Assembly (NCBI GenBank): GCA_050946775.1
Contig: JBMNVL010000047.1
Span: forward strand, 1-14,065
DNA length: 14,065 nt
Source: UMGS1474 sp050946775
Lineage (GTDB): Bacteria > Bacillota > Clostridia > Oscillospirales > Acutalibacteraceae
Direction: 5' to 3'
Shown: one piece after another, positions 1-6,149 of the stretch
Layout of the letters: every line of letters starts with the position of its first letter
Position numbering within the stretch: position 1 is the first letter of the stretch
Position numbers and translations under genes: made by a program
Notes under the pieces: generated by a model
Databases searched by the model: none
The model's input: only the letters and a program-made list of their open reading frames with translations
Told to the model about the DNA's origin: nothing

Positions 1-399
1 ACCCAGATCTTGATCGCCTGTTACCGGGAGCATACCGACCGGTTTACCGAGGCGTACCAACCCGTCAATCCCGCCATTTACGAGATCCGCGCTTATCTGG
101 AGCGGCATTTTACCGAGCCGGTTTCAATGACGGAGCTGGCCGAGCGCTATTTTCTCAACCCCTGCTACGTGTCCCACAGCTTTGCGCAGGCGGTCGGCTG
201 CAGTCCCAAACGCTACGTGATGCTCAACCGCATCGCCAAAGCCAAAGAGCTGCTGCTGCACTCCGATCTTGCCATCCAGCAGATCAGCGCCCAATGCGGC
301 TTTGCCGACTGCAACAACTTTATCCGCACCTTCAAAAAGGAAACCGGCATTCCGCCGCGGCAATACCGCGCCATGGCGGAGGAACGGCATATGATATAA
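1..399 (+). CDS. AraC-family transcriptional regulator, C-terminal part
   Basis: The frame is open from the first base, so this is the 3' part of a longer gene. The visible 132 residues hold a complete AraC/XylS-type DNA-binding domain with two helix-turn-helix motifs. The first lies around VSMTELAERYFLNPCYVSHSF and the second around LAIQQISAQCGFADCNNFIRTF. The typical AraC ending KKETGIPPRQYR follows. Proteins of this family bind promoter DNA as activators, usually responding to a sugar or another small molecule through an N-terminal sensor, which is not in the window. The ligand and target therefore cannot be stated. A strong terminator follows immediately, so this gene ends its transcript. 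The domain assignment is secure; the specific role is unknown. Confidence 0.9.
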   Translation, partial: TQILIACYREHTDRFTEAYQPVNPAIYEIRAYLERHFTEPVSMTELAERYFLNPCYVSHSFAQAVGCSPKRYVMLNRIAKAKELLLHSDLAIQQISAQCGFADCNNFIRTFKKETGIPPRQYRAMAEERHMI

Positions 400-405
400 A
401 CGCCG

Positions 406-439
406 AGCGCCGCGCGGGTCACCGCGCGGCGCTTTTGAT
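406..439 (+). terminator. Rho-independent terminator of the AraC-family gene
   Basis: A perfect 12-bp GC-only stem (arms 406-417 and 422-433, apart from the closing A-T pair) with a GTCA loop is followed by TTTTGATT. It begins 7 bases after the stop codon. The opposite strand has no U-run, so termination is mainly in the + direction. Confidence 0.88.
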
Positions 440-1018
440 TTACGCTTTGTCGTATACCGTCATTTCCACGCCGGTGTCCTTGACCAGGATATCCCTGGAC
501 ATCCCGGCGAATTTGAGGGTGACGTAAAAGTCGCCGGCGGCGCCGGATATGTTGGCGATCTGCACAAAGTACACCACCCAGAAATACTCCTTTGGCACCA
601 GCGGGTTGATTACCGCCAGCACGATTCCCCATACGATCACCGGCGCCATGGCGATCAAAACGTAAGTGCGCTTGTCGTAATAATCGTCGCTGCCGGCGTA
701 GGCGTATAGCCCGGTAAAGCCAAAGCGGACGTTTTTCGTGCCGCTGAGCTTCATCACCAGCGCGTGCACCCCTTCGTGCGCCACGAGATACACCAGCACC
801 GCAACAAGCAGCACCGCAAAGCGAAGGACGTACGCGCCCAGTCCCCGGGACATATCGAACAGTTGGGTGACCGGGATATACAAGCTCATCAGCGCCACCA
901 TGATCGCCGCGATGACGAGCGCCGCCAGATTGACGCCCCAGGCCAGCTTTTTGTTCTTTTGCAGATTGACGGTCAGCACGTCACGGTAACCTTCGGGAAG
1001 CGCCGGAAAGCTTTTCAC
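440..1018 (-). CDS. DUF3267 family putative membrane zinc metalloprotease
   Basis: The product has 192 residues. Hydrophobic segments lie at about 28-50, 62-80, 118-140 and 145-160. An HEGVH motif (HExxH, H81/E82/H85) sits at the end of the second segment, and a later N156-to-GD163 stretch could supply the third metal ligand, as in membrane-embedded zincins. This layout matches the DUF3267 (putative zincin peptidase) family, whose substrates are unknown. Start: a GTG at 1016-1018 with AAAAGGGG about 8 bases upstream; no better ATG is available. The gene lies only about 20 bases beyond the terminator of the tRNA unit on the same strand, leaving little room for its own promoter, so expression may come from tRNA read-through or a promoter inside the tRNA region. 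The family call is fairly secure; proteolytic activity is inferred. Confidence 0.75.
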   Translation of the reverse strand: MKSFPALPEGYRDVLTVNLQKNKKLAWGVNLAALVIAAIMVALMSLYIPVTQLFDMSRGLGAYVLRFAVLLVAVLVYLVAHEGVHALVMKLSGTKNVRFGFTGLYAYAGSDDYYDKRTYVLIAMAPVIVWGIVLAVINPLVPKEYFWVVYFVQIANISGAAGDFYVTLKFAGMSRDILVKDTGVEMTVYDKA

Positions 1019-1037
1019 TGCAAAAACCCCTTTTCAT

Positions 1038-1078
1038 GAAAAATAGAAAGATCCCCATCGCGATGCGACGAGGATCCT

Positions 1079-1079
<1 letters not shown>
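1038..1079 (-). terminator. Terminator of the tRNA-Asp/tRNA-Thr unit
   Basis: On the minus strand a stem (1048-1079, with G-U pairs and one bulged G, inner stem TCGC/GCGA around an ATC loop) is followed by TTTCTATTTTTC. It starts right at the CCA end of tRNA-Thr, as expected for a tRNA transcript terminator. Confidence 0.75.
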
Positions 1080-1154
<75 letters not shown>

Positions 1155-1157
1155 AAA

Positions 1158-1234
1158 TGGCGACCCGGAACGGGCTCGAACCGTCGACCTCTAGCGTGAC
1201 AGGCTAGCGTTCTAACCAGCTGAACTACCGGGCC
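1158..1234 (-). tRNA. tRNA-Asp (anticodon GTC)
   Basis: The minus-strand cloverleaf has acceptor GGCCCGG paired with CCGGGTC (one G-U), discriminator G and an encoded CCA. The anticodon stem CTAGC/GCTAG encloses loop CTGTCAC, and the T-loop is GGTTCGAGCC. The anticodon GTC reads GAC/GAU aspartate codons. The length is 77 nt including CCA. It is the first gene of a two-tRNA unit with a strong promoter about 37 bases upstream. Confidence 0.97.
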
Positions 1235-1270
1235 ATGTTCCCCAACCGACGAGCGGCGGCAACGCAGTTT

Positions 1271-1299
1271 ATTATAGCGGAAAATTTACCGCTTGTCAA
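1271..1299 (-). promoter_or_regulatory. Consensus sigma-A promoter of the tRNA unit, with palindromic spacer
   Basis: On the minus strand a perfect TTGACA (1294-1299) is followed by a 17-nt spacer and a perfect TATAAT (1271-1276). The spacer plus the last base of the -10 box forms a near-perfect 18-bp palindrome (1276-1293, arms AGCGG/CCGCT around AAATTT with one mismatched pair). A palindrome there could be a repressor site, but no regulator is evident. Confidence 0.93.
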
Positions 1300-1342
1300 G
1301 GACTTTTCTGAATTTTCTCCTCATTTTTCTTTTTTGTGCCAC

Positions 1343-1371
1343 TTGACTTGGATCAAAAATCCCGCTATACT
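1343..1371 (+). promoter_or_regulatory. Sigma-A promoter of the arsR-type gene
   Basis: TTGACT (1343-1348), 17-nt spacer, TATACT (1366-1371). The predicted transcription start, near 1378, falls inside the first palindrome of the operator. It is divergent from the tRNA promoter, with 43 bases between the two -35 boxes. Confidence 0.88.
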
Positions 1372-1372
1372 G

Positions 1373-1399
1373 AACATATGTTAGATCCATTCATATGAA
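1373..1399 (+). promoter_or_regulatory. Probable operator of the ArsR/SmtB repressor: two 10-bp palindromes
   Basis: AACATATGTT (1373-1382) and TTCATATGAA (1390-1399) are each perfect 10-bp palindromes. Their centres are 17 bp apart, between the -10 box and the ribosome binding site, with the second one overlapping its start. The ATATG/TGAA content resembles operators bound by SmtB/CzrA-type zinc sensors. Autoregulation is inferred from position. Confidence 0.7.
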
Positions 1400-1412
1400 A
1401 GGAGACGCCGCC

Positions 1413-1721
1413 ATGAAACGGTTACGCAACGACCCGCCCACAATGGAAGAACTGGCTACCCTGTCCGACGTGTTCAAGGTTTTCGGCGACGCGACACGCA
1501 TCCGGCTTTTGTGGCTGCTCTCGCAGGAAGAATGCTGCGTGACCGATCTGGCCCGTCAGCTGGAAATGGAGCAGTCGGCGGTATCCCATCAATTGCGGCT
1601 GCTGCGCCAGGCGCGGCTGGTGCGGTATCGCCGGGAAGGCAAAAACCTGTTTTACACGCTGGACGACGATCACGTTCACCAGATCATTGCGCTGGGACTC
1701 TCCCATATCCGGGAACAGTAA
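1413..1721 (+). CDS. ArsR/SmtB-family metal-sensing transcriptional repressor
   Basis: A protein of 102 residues with the winged-helix fold of ArsR/SmtB repressors. It shows FKVFGDATRIRLLWLL (helices 1-2), CCVTDLARQLEMEQSAVSHQLRLLR (helix-turn-helix, 41-65) and the wing LVRYRREGKNLFYTL. The last helix has D85-x-H87 and H98-x-x-E101 with the same spacing as the SmtB alpha-5 zinc site (D104/H106/H117/E120). The alpha-3 region has CC rather than the CxC of arsenic/cadmium sensors. Zinc or a similar divalent metal is therefore the inferred inducer. The ATG at 1413 is chosen because AAAGGAG lies 8 bases before it; the in-frame ATG at 1395 precedes that site. No transporter adjoins it: tRNAs diverge on one side and an esterase gene converges on the other, so its target genes lie elsewhere or it regulates only itself. 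Confidence 0.9.
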   Translation: MKRLRNDPPTMEELATLSDVFKVFGDATRIRLLWLLSQEECCVTDLARQLEMEQSAVSHQLRLLRQARLVRYRREGKNLFYTLDDDHVHQIIALGLSHIREQ

Positions 1722-1766
1722 AAGTCTCGTGGCCGTTAGCGATGCTAACGGCCGCGAGTCTTTTTT
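1720..1766. terminator. Terminator between convergent arsR-type and SGNH esterase genes
   Basis: A 17-21 bp near-perfect stem (left arm to 1740, right arm from 1744, loop GAT) is followed on the + strand by TTTTTT and on the minus strand by CTTTTAC. The U-run is much better in the + direction. In the minus direction it follows the esterase stop codon directly, so it probably ends both transcripts. Confidence 0.88.
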
Positions 1767-2379
1767 ATTCGATCCATTTTGCCATGGCGTCGGCGACCCA
1801 TTCGCCGATCAGACGGGCGCCGTTTTCGTTGGGGTGAACCCCGTCGCCCGACCAGTGAAGCGGTTCCTTCTCCACGCTGGCCGCCGCCAGCAGCCCGTCG
1901 GTGGGGATAAAGACGTCGGCGAATTCCAGCGCCAGACGACGGCAGGCGTGGATCTTGGGATCGAGATCGGCCCGCCAGGTGACCTTGTTCGGGTCGCAGT
2001 CCAGCAGGTAAGGCTCGAGCATCAGGATCTTCGCGTGGGTATGTTCCCGGATCTGCGTCAGAATCGTCCGGTAGTTGGCCTCGTATTGCTCGACGGTGGT
2101 GGGATCGTTCTGGTCGAACGCCCGCCAGGTATCGTTGACCCCGATCATGATCGAGACCACGTCCGGCTGCAGAACGATGCAATCGCTCTGCCAGCGGCCA
2201 ACCAGATCGCAGGTGCGGTTGCCGCTGATCCCGAGGTTGAGAAACTCGATTTGCCTGTCGGCAAACCGCTCTTGCAGCCGCTCGGCGGCGAATTTGGGAT
2301 ACCCGCCGCCCAGATGATGAGGATCCTGCCGGTCGCGTCCGGCGTCGGTGATGCTGTCCCCTTGAAACAAAATCCGCAT
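1765..2379 (-). CDS. SGNH/GDSL-family hydrolase (acetylesterase/lipase-like)
   Basis: A protein of 204 residues with all SGNH blocks. These are GDSIT (S9 nucleophile) in block I, NLGISGN (around 48-54, the oxyanion glycine) in block II, GVND (N82) in block III, and DGVHPNENGARLI (D179, H182) in block V. Such enzymes hydrolyse ester bonds, commonly removing acetyl groups from sugars or cleaving lysophospholipids. The substrate cannot be read from the sequence. There is no signal peptide, so it is probably cytoplasmic. The ATG at 2379 has AAGGAGAG upstream and starts right at block I; the longer open frame upstream overlaps the preceding gene. It lies 5 bases after the unknown membrane protein gene and is the last gene of the amino acid transporter run, ending at a terminator. 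Confidence 0.9.
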   Translation of the reverse strand: MRILFQGDSITDAGRDRQDPHHLGGGYPKFAAERLQERFADRQIEFLNLGISGNRTCDLVGRWQSDCIVLQPDVVSIMIGVNDTWRAFDQNDPTTVEQYEANYRTILTQIREHTHAKILMLEPYLLDCDPNKVTWRADLDPKIHACRRLALEFADVFIPTDGLLAAASVEKEPLHWSGDGVHPNENGARLIGEWVADAMAKWIE

Positions 2380-2384
2380 AGTGT

Positions 2385-3029
2385 CTACTCTCCTTTTTTT
2401 GAAACGGCATACCATTTGCCGTTGATGGCTGAGGGCAATCCGATGATCTTCGCCTGCTCTTCTGACGCCGCGCCGAACCATTCGTACCGCCAGCCGTCGG
2501 CGGTACGGCCCATCCGCACCGCGAACAGACTCTCCCGCCCGTTTACCTCCAGGCGGTACAGCAGGTACAGCGGATCGTCGTCCGAGGCGACCGGCGCTTG
2601 CTCAAACGCCGGTTGGTCCCGCCAAAACTGCGGCCGGCAGGCGCTGCTGAGCTGGAACCGGGCCGACGAAGCCGTCCCGGACGGCGTCAGCGCGGTCTTT
2701 TGCAGATCGTCGGCGACGGCGTCGGTGCCGTTTTCCTGCACAAACCGCCAAAAAGACGCTTCGTCCCGCTGGCCGGTCACCACCTCGGCGTGAGCCGTCG
2801 CCAGCCGTTCCAGCGCGATCTCATAGCGATTGCGCAGGGTGGCCCGATACCCGCCGATCAAAAAGGCGACCAGCAAAACGGCGATCAGTCCGATCACCGC
2901 GCAGCGGGCCGGGTTGAACTTGACGCCCGACGGCTCCTGCCTGACCCAGATCTTACGGATATTATACAAAATCAGGGGCACGACCGTCAAGACCCCCATG
3001 GCGATATAAACGAAAAGGGTGGTATTCAT
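2385..3029 (-). CDS. Hypothetical membrane-anchored protein with two N-terminal helices
   Basis: I do not recognise this 214-residue protein. It has hydrophobic segments at about 5-23 and 43-61 separated by a basic, proline-containing loop (RKIWVRQEPSGVKFNPAR). A soluble domain of about 150 residues follows, beginning with a charged helix (RNRYEIALERLATAHAEVV) and ending in a mixed region with DGWRYEWFGAA. By the positive-inside rule the loop should be cytoplasmic, placing both ends outside, but this is a guess. The start is ATG with AAAGGAGG upstream. It begins 12 bases after the ABC ATPase gene and ends 5 bases before the esterase gene, so it is almost certainly cotranscribed with both. No catalytic motif is visible. 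Confidence 0.8.
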   Translation of the reverse strand: MNTTLFVYIAMGVLTVVPLILYNIRKIWVRQEPSGVKFNPARCAVIGLIAVLLVAFLIGGYRATLRNRYEIALERLATAHAEVVTGQRDEASFWRFVQENGTDAVADDLQKTALTPSGTASSARFQLSSACRPQFWRDQPAFEQAPVASDDDPLYLLYRLEVNGRESLFAVRMGRTADGWRYEWFGAASEEQAKIIGLPSAINGKWYAVSKKGE

Positions 3030-3041
3030 GGCGCGCCTCCT

Positions 3042-3767
3042 TTACTTGAGAACCTTGGACAAAAATTCCCGGGTACGGGGATGCTGAGGATGATCGAACA
3101 ATTCCCGCGGCGTTCCCTGCTCGGTGATGATCCCGCCGTCCATAAAGAGGATGCGGTTTCCCACTTCCCGCGCGAACCCCATTTCGTGGGTGACCACCAC
3201 CATGGTGGTGCGGTTGCGGGCCAGCTGCTTCATCACTTCCAGCACCTCGCCCACCATCTCGGGATCCAGCGCCGAGGTGGGCTCGTCAAAGAGCAGCACG
3301 TCTGGCTCCATCGCCAGCGCCCGGGCAATCGCCACCCGCTGCTTTTGCCCGCCGGACAGCCGGGCGGGATAGACGTCGGCTTTTTCCGACAGCCCGACCC
3401 GCTCAAGCAATTCCATTCCCTTGGCAGCGGCCTCTTCTTTGGTGCGCTTTTTGAGCAGCACCGGCGCCAACGTCAGGTTTTCCAGCACCGTTTTGTGGGG
3501 AAACAGATTGAACTGCTGGAAGACCATCCCCACCTTCTGGCGCAGCTGATCGATCTGCCCCAGATGCTCCATCACCGGCACGCCCTCGATGATGATCTCC
3601 CCTTTGGTGGGCATTTCCAGCAGATTGAGACACCGCAAAAAGGTGGATTTGCCGCCGCCGGACGGCCCGATCACGCAGACGCAGTCGCCCTTTCCCACGT
3701 GGGCGTCCACCCCCTTGAGAACCTCCAGCTGGCCGAAATACTTGTGCAGATTCTTGACCTCAATCAC
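3042..3767 (-). CDS. Polar amino acid ABC transporter, ATP-binding protein (GlnQ-like)
   Basis: A protein of 241 residues, typical for the GlnQ/HisP/ArtP class. It powers amino acid import from the cytoplasmic face of the membrane. It has Walker A GPSGGGKST (34-42), the FQQFNLFPHKTVLEN Q-loop region, signature LSGGQKQRVAIARAL, Walker B VLLFDEPTSALDPEMVGEV and the switch histidine in VVTHEMGFA. The start is GTG at 3765-3767, with GGGAGG about 10 bases upstream. Its reading frame overlaps the end of the permease gene by 8 bases, implying coupled translation. The family is secure; which amino acid is carried is not determined. Confidence 0.95.
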   Translation of the reverse strand: MIEVKNLHKYFGQLEVLKGVDAHVGKGDCVCVIGPSGGGKSTFLRCLNLLEMPTKGEIIIEGVPVMEHLGQIDQLRQKVGMVFQQFNLFPHKTVLENLTLAPVLLKKRTKEEAAAKGMELLERVGLSEKADVYPARLSGGQKQRVAIARALAMEPDVLLFDEPTSALDPEMVGEVLEVMKQLARNRTTMVVVTHEMGFAREVGNRILFMDGGIITEQGTPRELFDHPQHPRTREFLSKVLK

Positions 3768-4512
3768 CGCGGCGCATCCTCCCTTCCAGCTTGTTCAAGA
3801 TCGTGGACAACCCCGTGGTCATCAAAAAATAGATAAACGCCGCGCACAAAAGCGGCACGATATAATCGTAAATGGCGCTGCCGATCGATTGCGCGCCCTT
3901 GGTCAGATCGGCGATGCCGATGTAGCCGGCGATCGAAGTTTCCTTGAGCAGCACGATGAATTCGTTGCCGAGCGCCGGCAGGACGTTTTTGATCGCCTGC
4001 GGGATGACGATGTGGGTCATGGTGGCGCCGCCGGACAAGCCGAGCGAACGGCCGGCCTCGGTCTGGCCGCGATCCACCGCCAGAATGCCGGCGCGGATGA
4101 TCTCCGCCACGTACGCGCCCGAGTTGATGCCGAACGCAATAGAGGCGATGATGTAATCCGGCAGGGGCAATCCCCGCAGCAGACGGCCGAAAAGGATGAA
4201 ATAGATCACCATCAGCTGCACCACCGCCGGCGTGCCGCGGATCACGGCGATATAGCCGTTGGCAAAGCCAACCAGCAGTTTTTTCAGCCACACCGTCACC
4301 CGGTTGCCGGTCAGCGCGTTGACGTTTTGCAGCTTGGCGACGGCCAGCAGCAGTCCCAGGGTAACGCCCAGCACCGCCGCCAGCACCGTCAGCAAAAGCG
4401 ACCGGCCCAGCCCTTGAAGCAGCAGACGATAGCGGTCTTCCTTGATCAAGGCCAGAAACACCGCGTCGGAAAAGCCGTTTATAACGTTTTGGATGCTCTC
4501 CCAAACAGCCAT
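3760..4512 (-). CDS. Polar amino acid ABC transporter, permease
   Basis: A protein of 250 residues of the HisM/GlnP permease family, forming the membrane channel of the importer. Membrane segments are visible at about 40-62, 85-110 and 118-140, plus two near the C-terminus. The region FANGYIAVIRGTPAVVQLMVIYF is typical of the family, and the EAA loop that contacts the ATPase spans about 152-172 (TEAGRSLGLSGGATMTHIVI). It is preceded by GGAGGG and begins beyond a hairpin that separates it from the binding-protein gene. With no second permease nearby, it probably acts as a homodimer. Confidence 0.94.
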   Translation of the reverse strand: MAVWESIQNVINGFSDAVFLALIKEDRYRLLLQGLGRSLLLTVLAAVLGVTLGLLLAVAKLQNVNALTGNRVTVWLKKLLVGFANGYIAVIRGTPAVVQLMVIYFILFGRLLRGLPLPDYIIASIAFGINSGAYVAEIIRAGILAVDRGQTEAGRSLGLSGGATMTHIVIPQAIKNVLPALGNEFIVLLKETSIAGYIGIADLTKGAQSIGSAIYDYIVPLLCAAFIYFLMTTGLSTILNKLEGRMRRGD

Positions 4513-4539
4513 CGGGAGCCCTCCTTCAAAGAAAATAGC

Positions 4540-4567
4540 AAAAACAGCCGGCAGATCGCCGGCTGCT
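4540..4567 (-). terminator. Hairpin terminator/attenuator between binding protein and permease genes
   Basis: The minus strand has stem CAGCCGGC/GCCGGCTG (4558-4565 and 4545-4552) with a 5-base loop, followed by TTTTTGCTATTTT. It stands between the binding-protein stop and the permease ribosome binding site. The usual effect of such a hairpin is partial termination, giving more binding protein than permease. Confidence 0.82.
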
Positions 4568-4587
4568 AAAGCCGTATCGCGTGGGAA

Positions 4588-5349
4588 TTACTGGATGTAG
4601 GTGGCGATGATCTCGTCAAAGCTGCCGTCGGCCTTCATCTCGGCCAGCGTCTTGTTGACCGCGTCCTTGAGCGCCGTGTTGCCCTTCTTGACGGCAAAGG
4701 CGTACTCCTCCGGATCGAACTGACCGGTGATCAGCGTCACCGCGGCGCCGTGCTGCTGCTTGTACGCCTTGGCCGGGTTGTCGTCGATGATGACGGCGTC
4801 CAGATTGCCGTTGAGCAGATCCGCCACGGCGGTAGCGCCGTTGGTGTAGCCCTTGATGTTGGCGGAATCGGTCAGCTCCTCCGCCGCGAAGAAGCCGGTG
4901 GTACCGCTTTGGGCGCCGATCTTTTTGCCGCTGATCCCCTCTTTGGAGGTGATGCCGCTGCCGGACTGGACGATGATGGTTTGCTCCGCTTTATAATAGG
5001 TGTCGGTAAAATCCATCTTCTCCATCCGGTCGGGACGAATGGTAAAGCCGGCCGCGATGATATCGATCTTCCCGCCCGACAGCGCGCTGTCCAGCGAGTC
5101 GAATTCCATATCGCTGATCTTGAGCTCCAGACCCAGCTTGGCGGCGACGGCTTTCATCAGCGCCATATCCACCCCGTCGGGCTGGGTACCGTTGAGAAAC
5201 TCGAAGGGCGGGAACTGAGCGTTGGTGCCCACCGTCAGCGTGCCGGCGGTCACCAGCTGGTATTCCCCGTTGGACGAGCCGCAGCCCGCCACCGTCAGCA
5301 TCAGGATCGCCGCCAGCAAAAGAGCCAGCATCGTTTTCATCGTTTTCAT
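4588..5349 (-). CDS. Polar amino acid ABC transporter, substrate-binding lipoprotein
   Basis: A protein of 253 residues beginning with a lipoprotein signal peptide, lipobox LTVAGC with C23 as the lipidated cysteine. The mature part is a type-3 solute-binding fold: LTVGTNAQFPPFEFLNG, VDMALMKAVAAKLGL, MEFDSLDSALSGGKIDIIAAGFTIRPDR and the IGAQSGTTG segment. It would capture an amino acid outside the membrane and deliver it to the permease encoded downstream. The start at 5349 is chosen because AGGAGG lies 6 bases upstream and the signal peptide begins there; a further in-frame upstream stretch overlaps the promoter. Ligand specificity (glutamine, cystine, basic or other) cannot be assigned by eye. 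Confidence 0.95.
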   Translation of the reverse strand: MKTMKTMLALLLAAILMLTVAGCGSSNGEYQLVTAGTLTVGTNAQFPPFEFLNGTQPDGVDMALMKAVAAKLGLELKISDMEFDSLDSALSGGKIDIIAAGFTIRPDRMEKMDFTDTYYKAEQTIIVQSGSGITSKEGISGKKIGAQSGTTGFFAAEELTDSANIKGYTNGATAVADLLNGNLDAVIIDDNPAKAYKQQHGAAVTLITGQFDPEEYAFAVKKGNTALKDAVNKTLAEMKADGSFDEIIATYIQ

Positions 5350-5392
5350 AAGAATCCTCCTCACAAATAACAAAATATGGATGACGCTATTC

Positions 5393-5421
5393 ATTATAAC
5401 TGCATATTTATGAGTTGTCAA
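5393..5421 (-). promoter_or_regulatory. Consensus sigma-A promoter of the amino acid ABC operon
   Basis: A perfect TTGACA (5416-5421) and a perfect TATAAT (5393-5398) on the minus strand are separated by 17 bases. The promoter sits just 17 bases past the stop codon of the phosphatase gene and gives a 5' leader of about 35-40 nt. No operator-like repeat is evident. Confidence 0.95.
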
Positions 5422-5438
5422 CCCCTATTTTTGGATTT

Positions 5439-6092
5439 TTATTCAGACGCGCCGTCGATATACGACAAAACCTCTAACGGCGCGTGGGCGATACGGCTCG
5501 CGCCGGCGCGGCGAAGCTCGTCTTCGCCCCGAAATCCCCATCCGGCGCCGATCCCCCGAAGGCCGGCGTTTTTCGCGGTGATCACGTCGACGTCGGAATC
5601 CCCCACGAACCAGGACGCCGCCGGATCGGCCCGAACTTGCTCCAGCGCCAATCGAGGCGACGCGGGATCGGGCTTTTTGGGATAGCGGTCGCATCCGCCA
5701 AAAACGCCGGCAAAAGCGTCGCCGAAGAAACGCCGGGTGATCTTTTCCGCCTGCGGCTGCGGTTTGTTGGTAACCACCAGCAGGGTGTATCCCCTCTGTT
5801 GCAGTCCCTCGATCACCTCGTCGATATACGGATAAGGACGGCTTTGGTCCAGACACATTCGATCGTAGATCTGAAGATAGCTTGCCAGCACCCGCTCGAC
5901 CGTCGCCGGATCTCCCGTTCCCAGCGCCCGCTCGATCTGCTTGCGGGCGCCGTTGCCGACAAACCGGCGATACGCCTCCACCGGATGAGGCGGATAGCCG
6001 TATTCCTCCAAAACGGCGTTGGTCGCCGCCGCCAGATCGGGCAGGGTGTTGACCAGCGTGCCGTCCAAATCAAACAAAACCGCTTTTGACAA
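5439..6092 (-). CDS. HAD-family hydrolase, phosphoglycolate phosphatase-like
   Basis: A protein of 217 residues, the usual size for Gph/PGMB-type HAD phosphatases. Motif I is DLDGT (D8 nucleophile, D10), motif II VVTNK (T108), motif III lysine in YPKKPDP (around 140), and motif IV VGDSDVDVITAKNAG (D165, D169). A helical cap lies between motifs I and II. By family it would dephosphorylate 2-phosphoglycolate or another small phosphate ester in the cytoplasm; the true substrate is uncertain because the family is broad. The start is TTG at 6090-6092, preceded by AAAGGAG with 7-base spacing. It lies 57 bases after potD, beyond a hairpin, so it is probably a read-through tail gene of the polyamine operon. 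Confidence 0.9.
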   Translation of the reverse strand: MSKAVLFDLDGTLVNTLPDLAAATNAVLEEYGYPPHPVEAYRRFVGNGARKQIERALGTGDPATVERVLASYLQIYDRMCLDQSRPYPYIDEVIEGLQQRGYTLLVVTNKPQPQAEKITRRFFGDAFAGVFGGCDRYPKKPDPASPRLALEQVRADPAASWFVGDSDVDVITAKNAGLRGIGAGWGFRGEDELRRAGASRIAHAPLEVLSYIDGASE

Positions 6093-6113
6093 GGGAAATC
6101 TCCTTTCAAAGGA

Positions 6114-6144
6114 TACCCGACGGGGCGAACCGCTCCGTCGGGTA
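6114..6144 (-). terminator. Hairpin between potD and the phosphatase gene (attenuator or RNA-stabilising)
   Basis: A 10-bp perfect outer stem (TACCCGACGG/CCGTCGGGTA) extends inward by about three pairs including one G-U. The following minus-strand sequence is TCCTTTG, a poor U-run, so termination should be partial. It could also protect the potABCD mRNA end. Confidence 0.65.
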
Positions 6145-6149
6145 AACGA

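Noticed and set aside
2598..3836. A 412-codon plus-strand frame rich in His, Gln and Arg.
   Set aside because: It lies opposite the ABC ATPase and membrane protein genes and has the composition of an antisense shadow.
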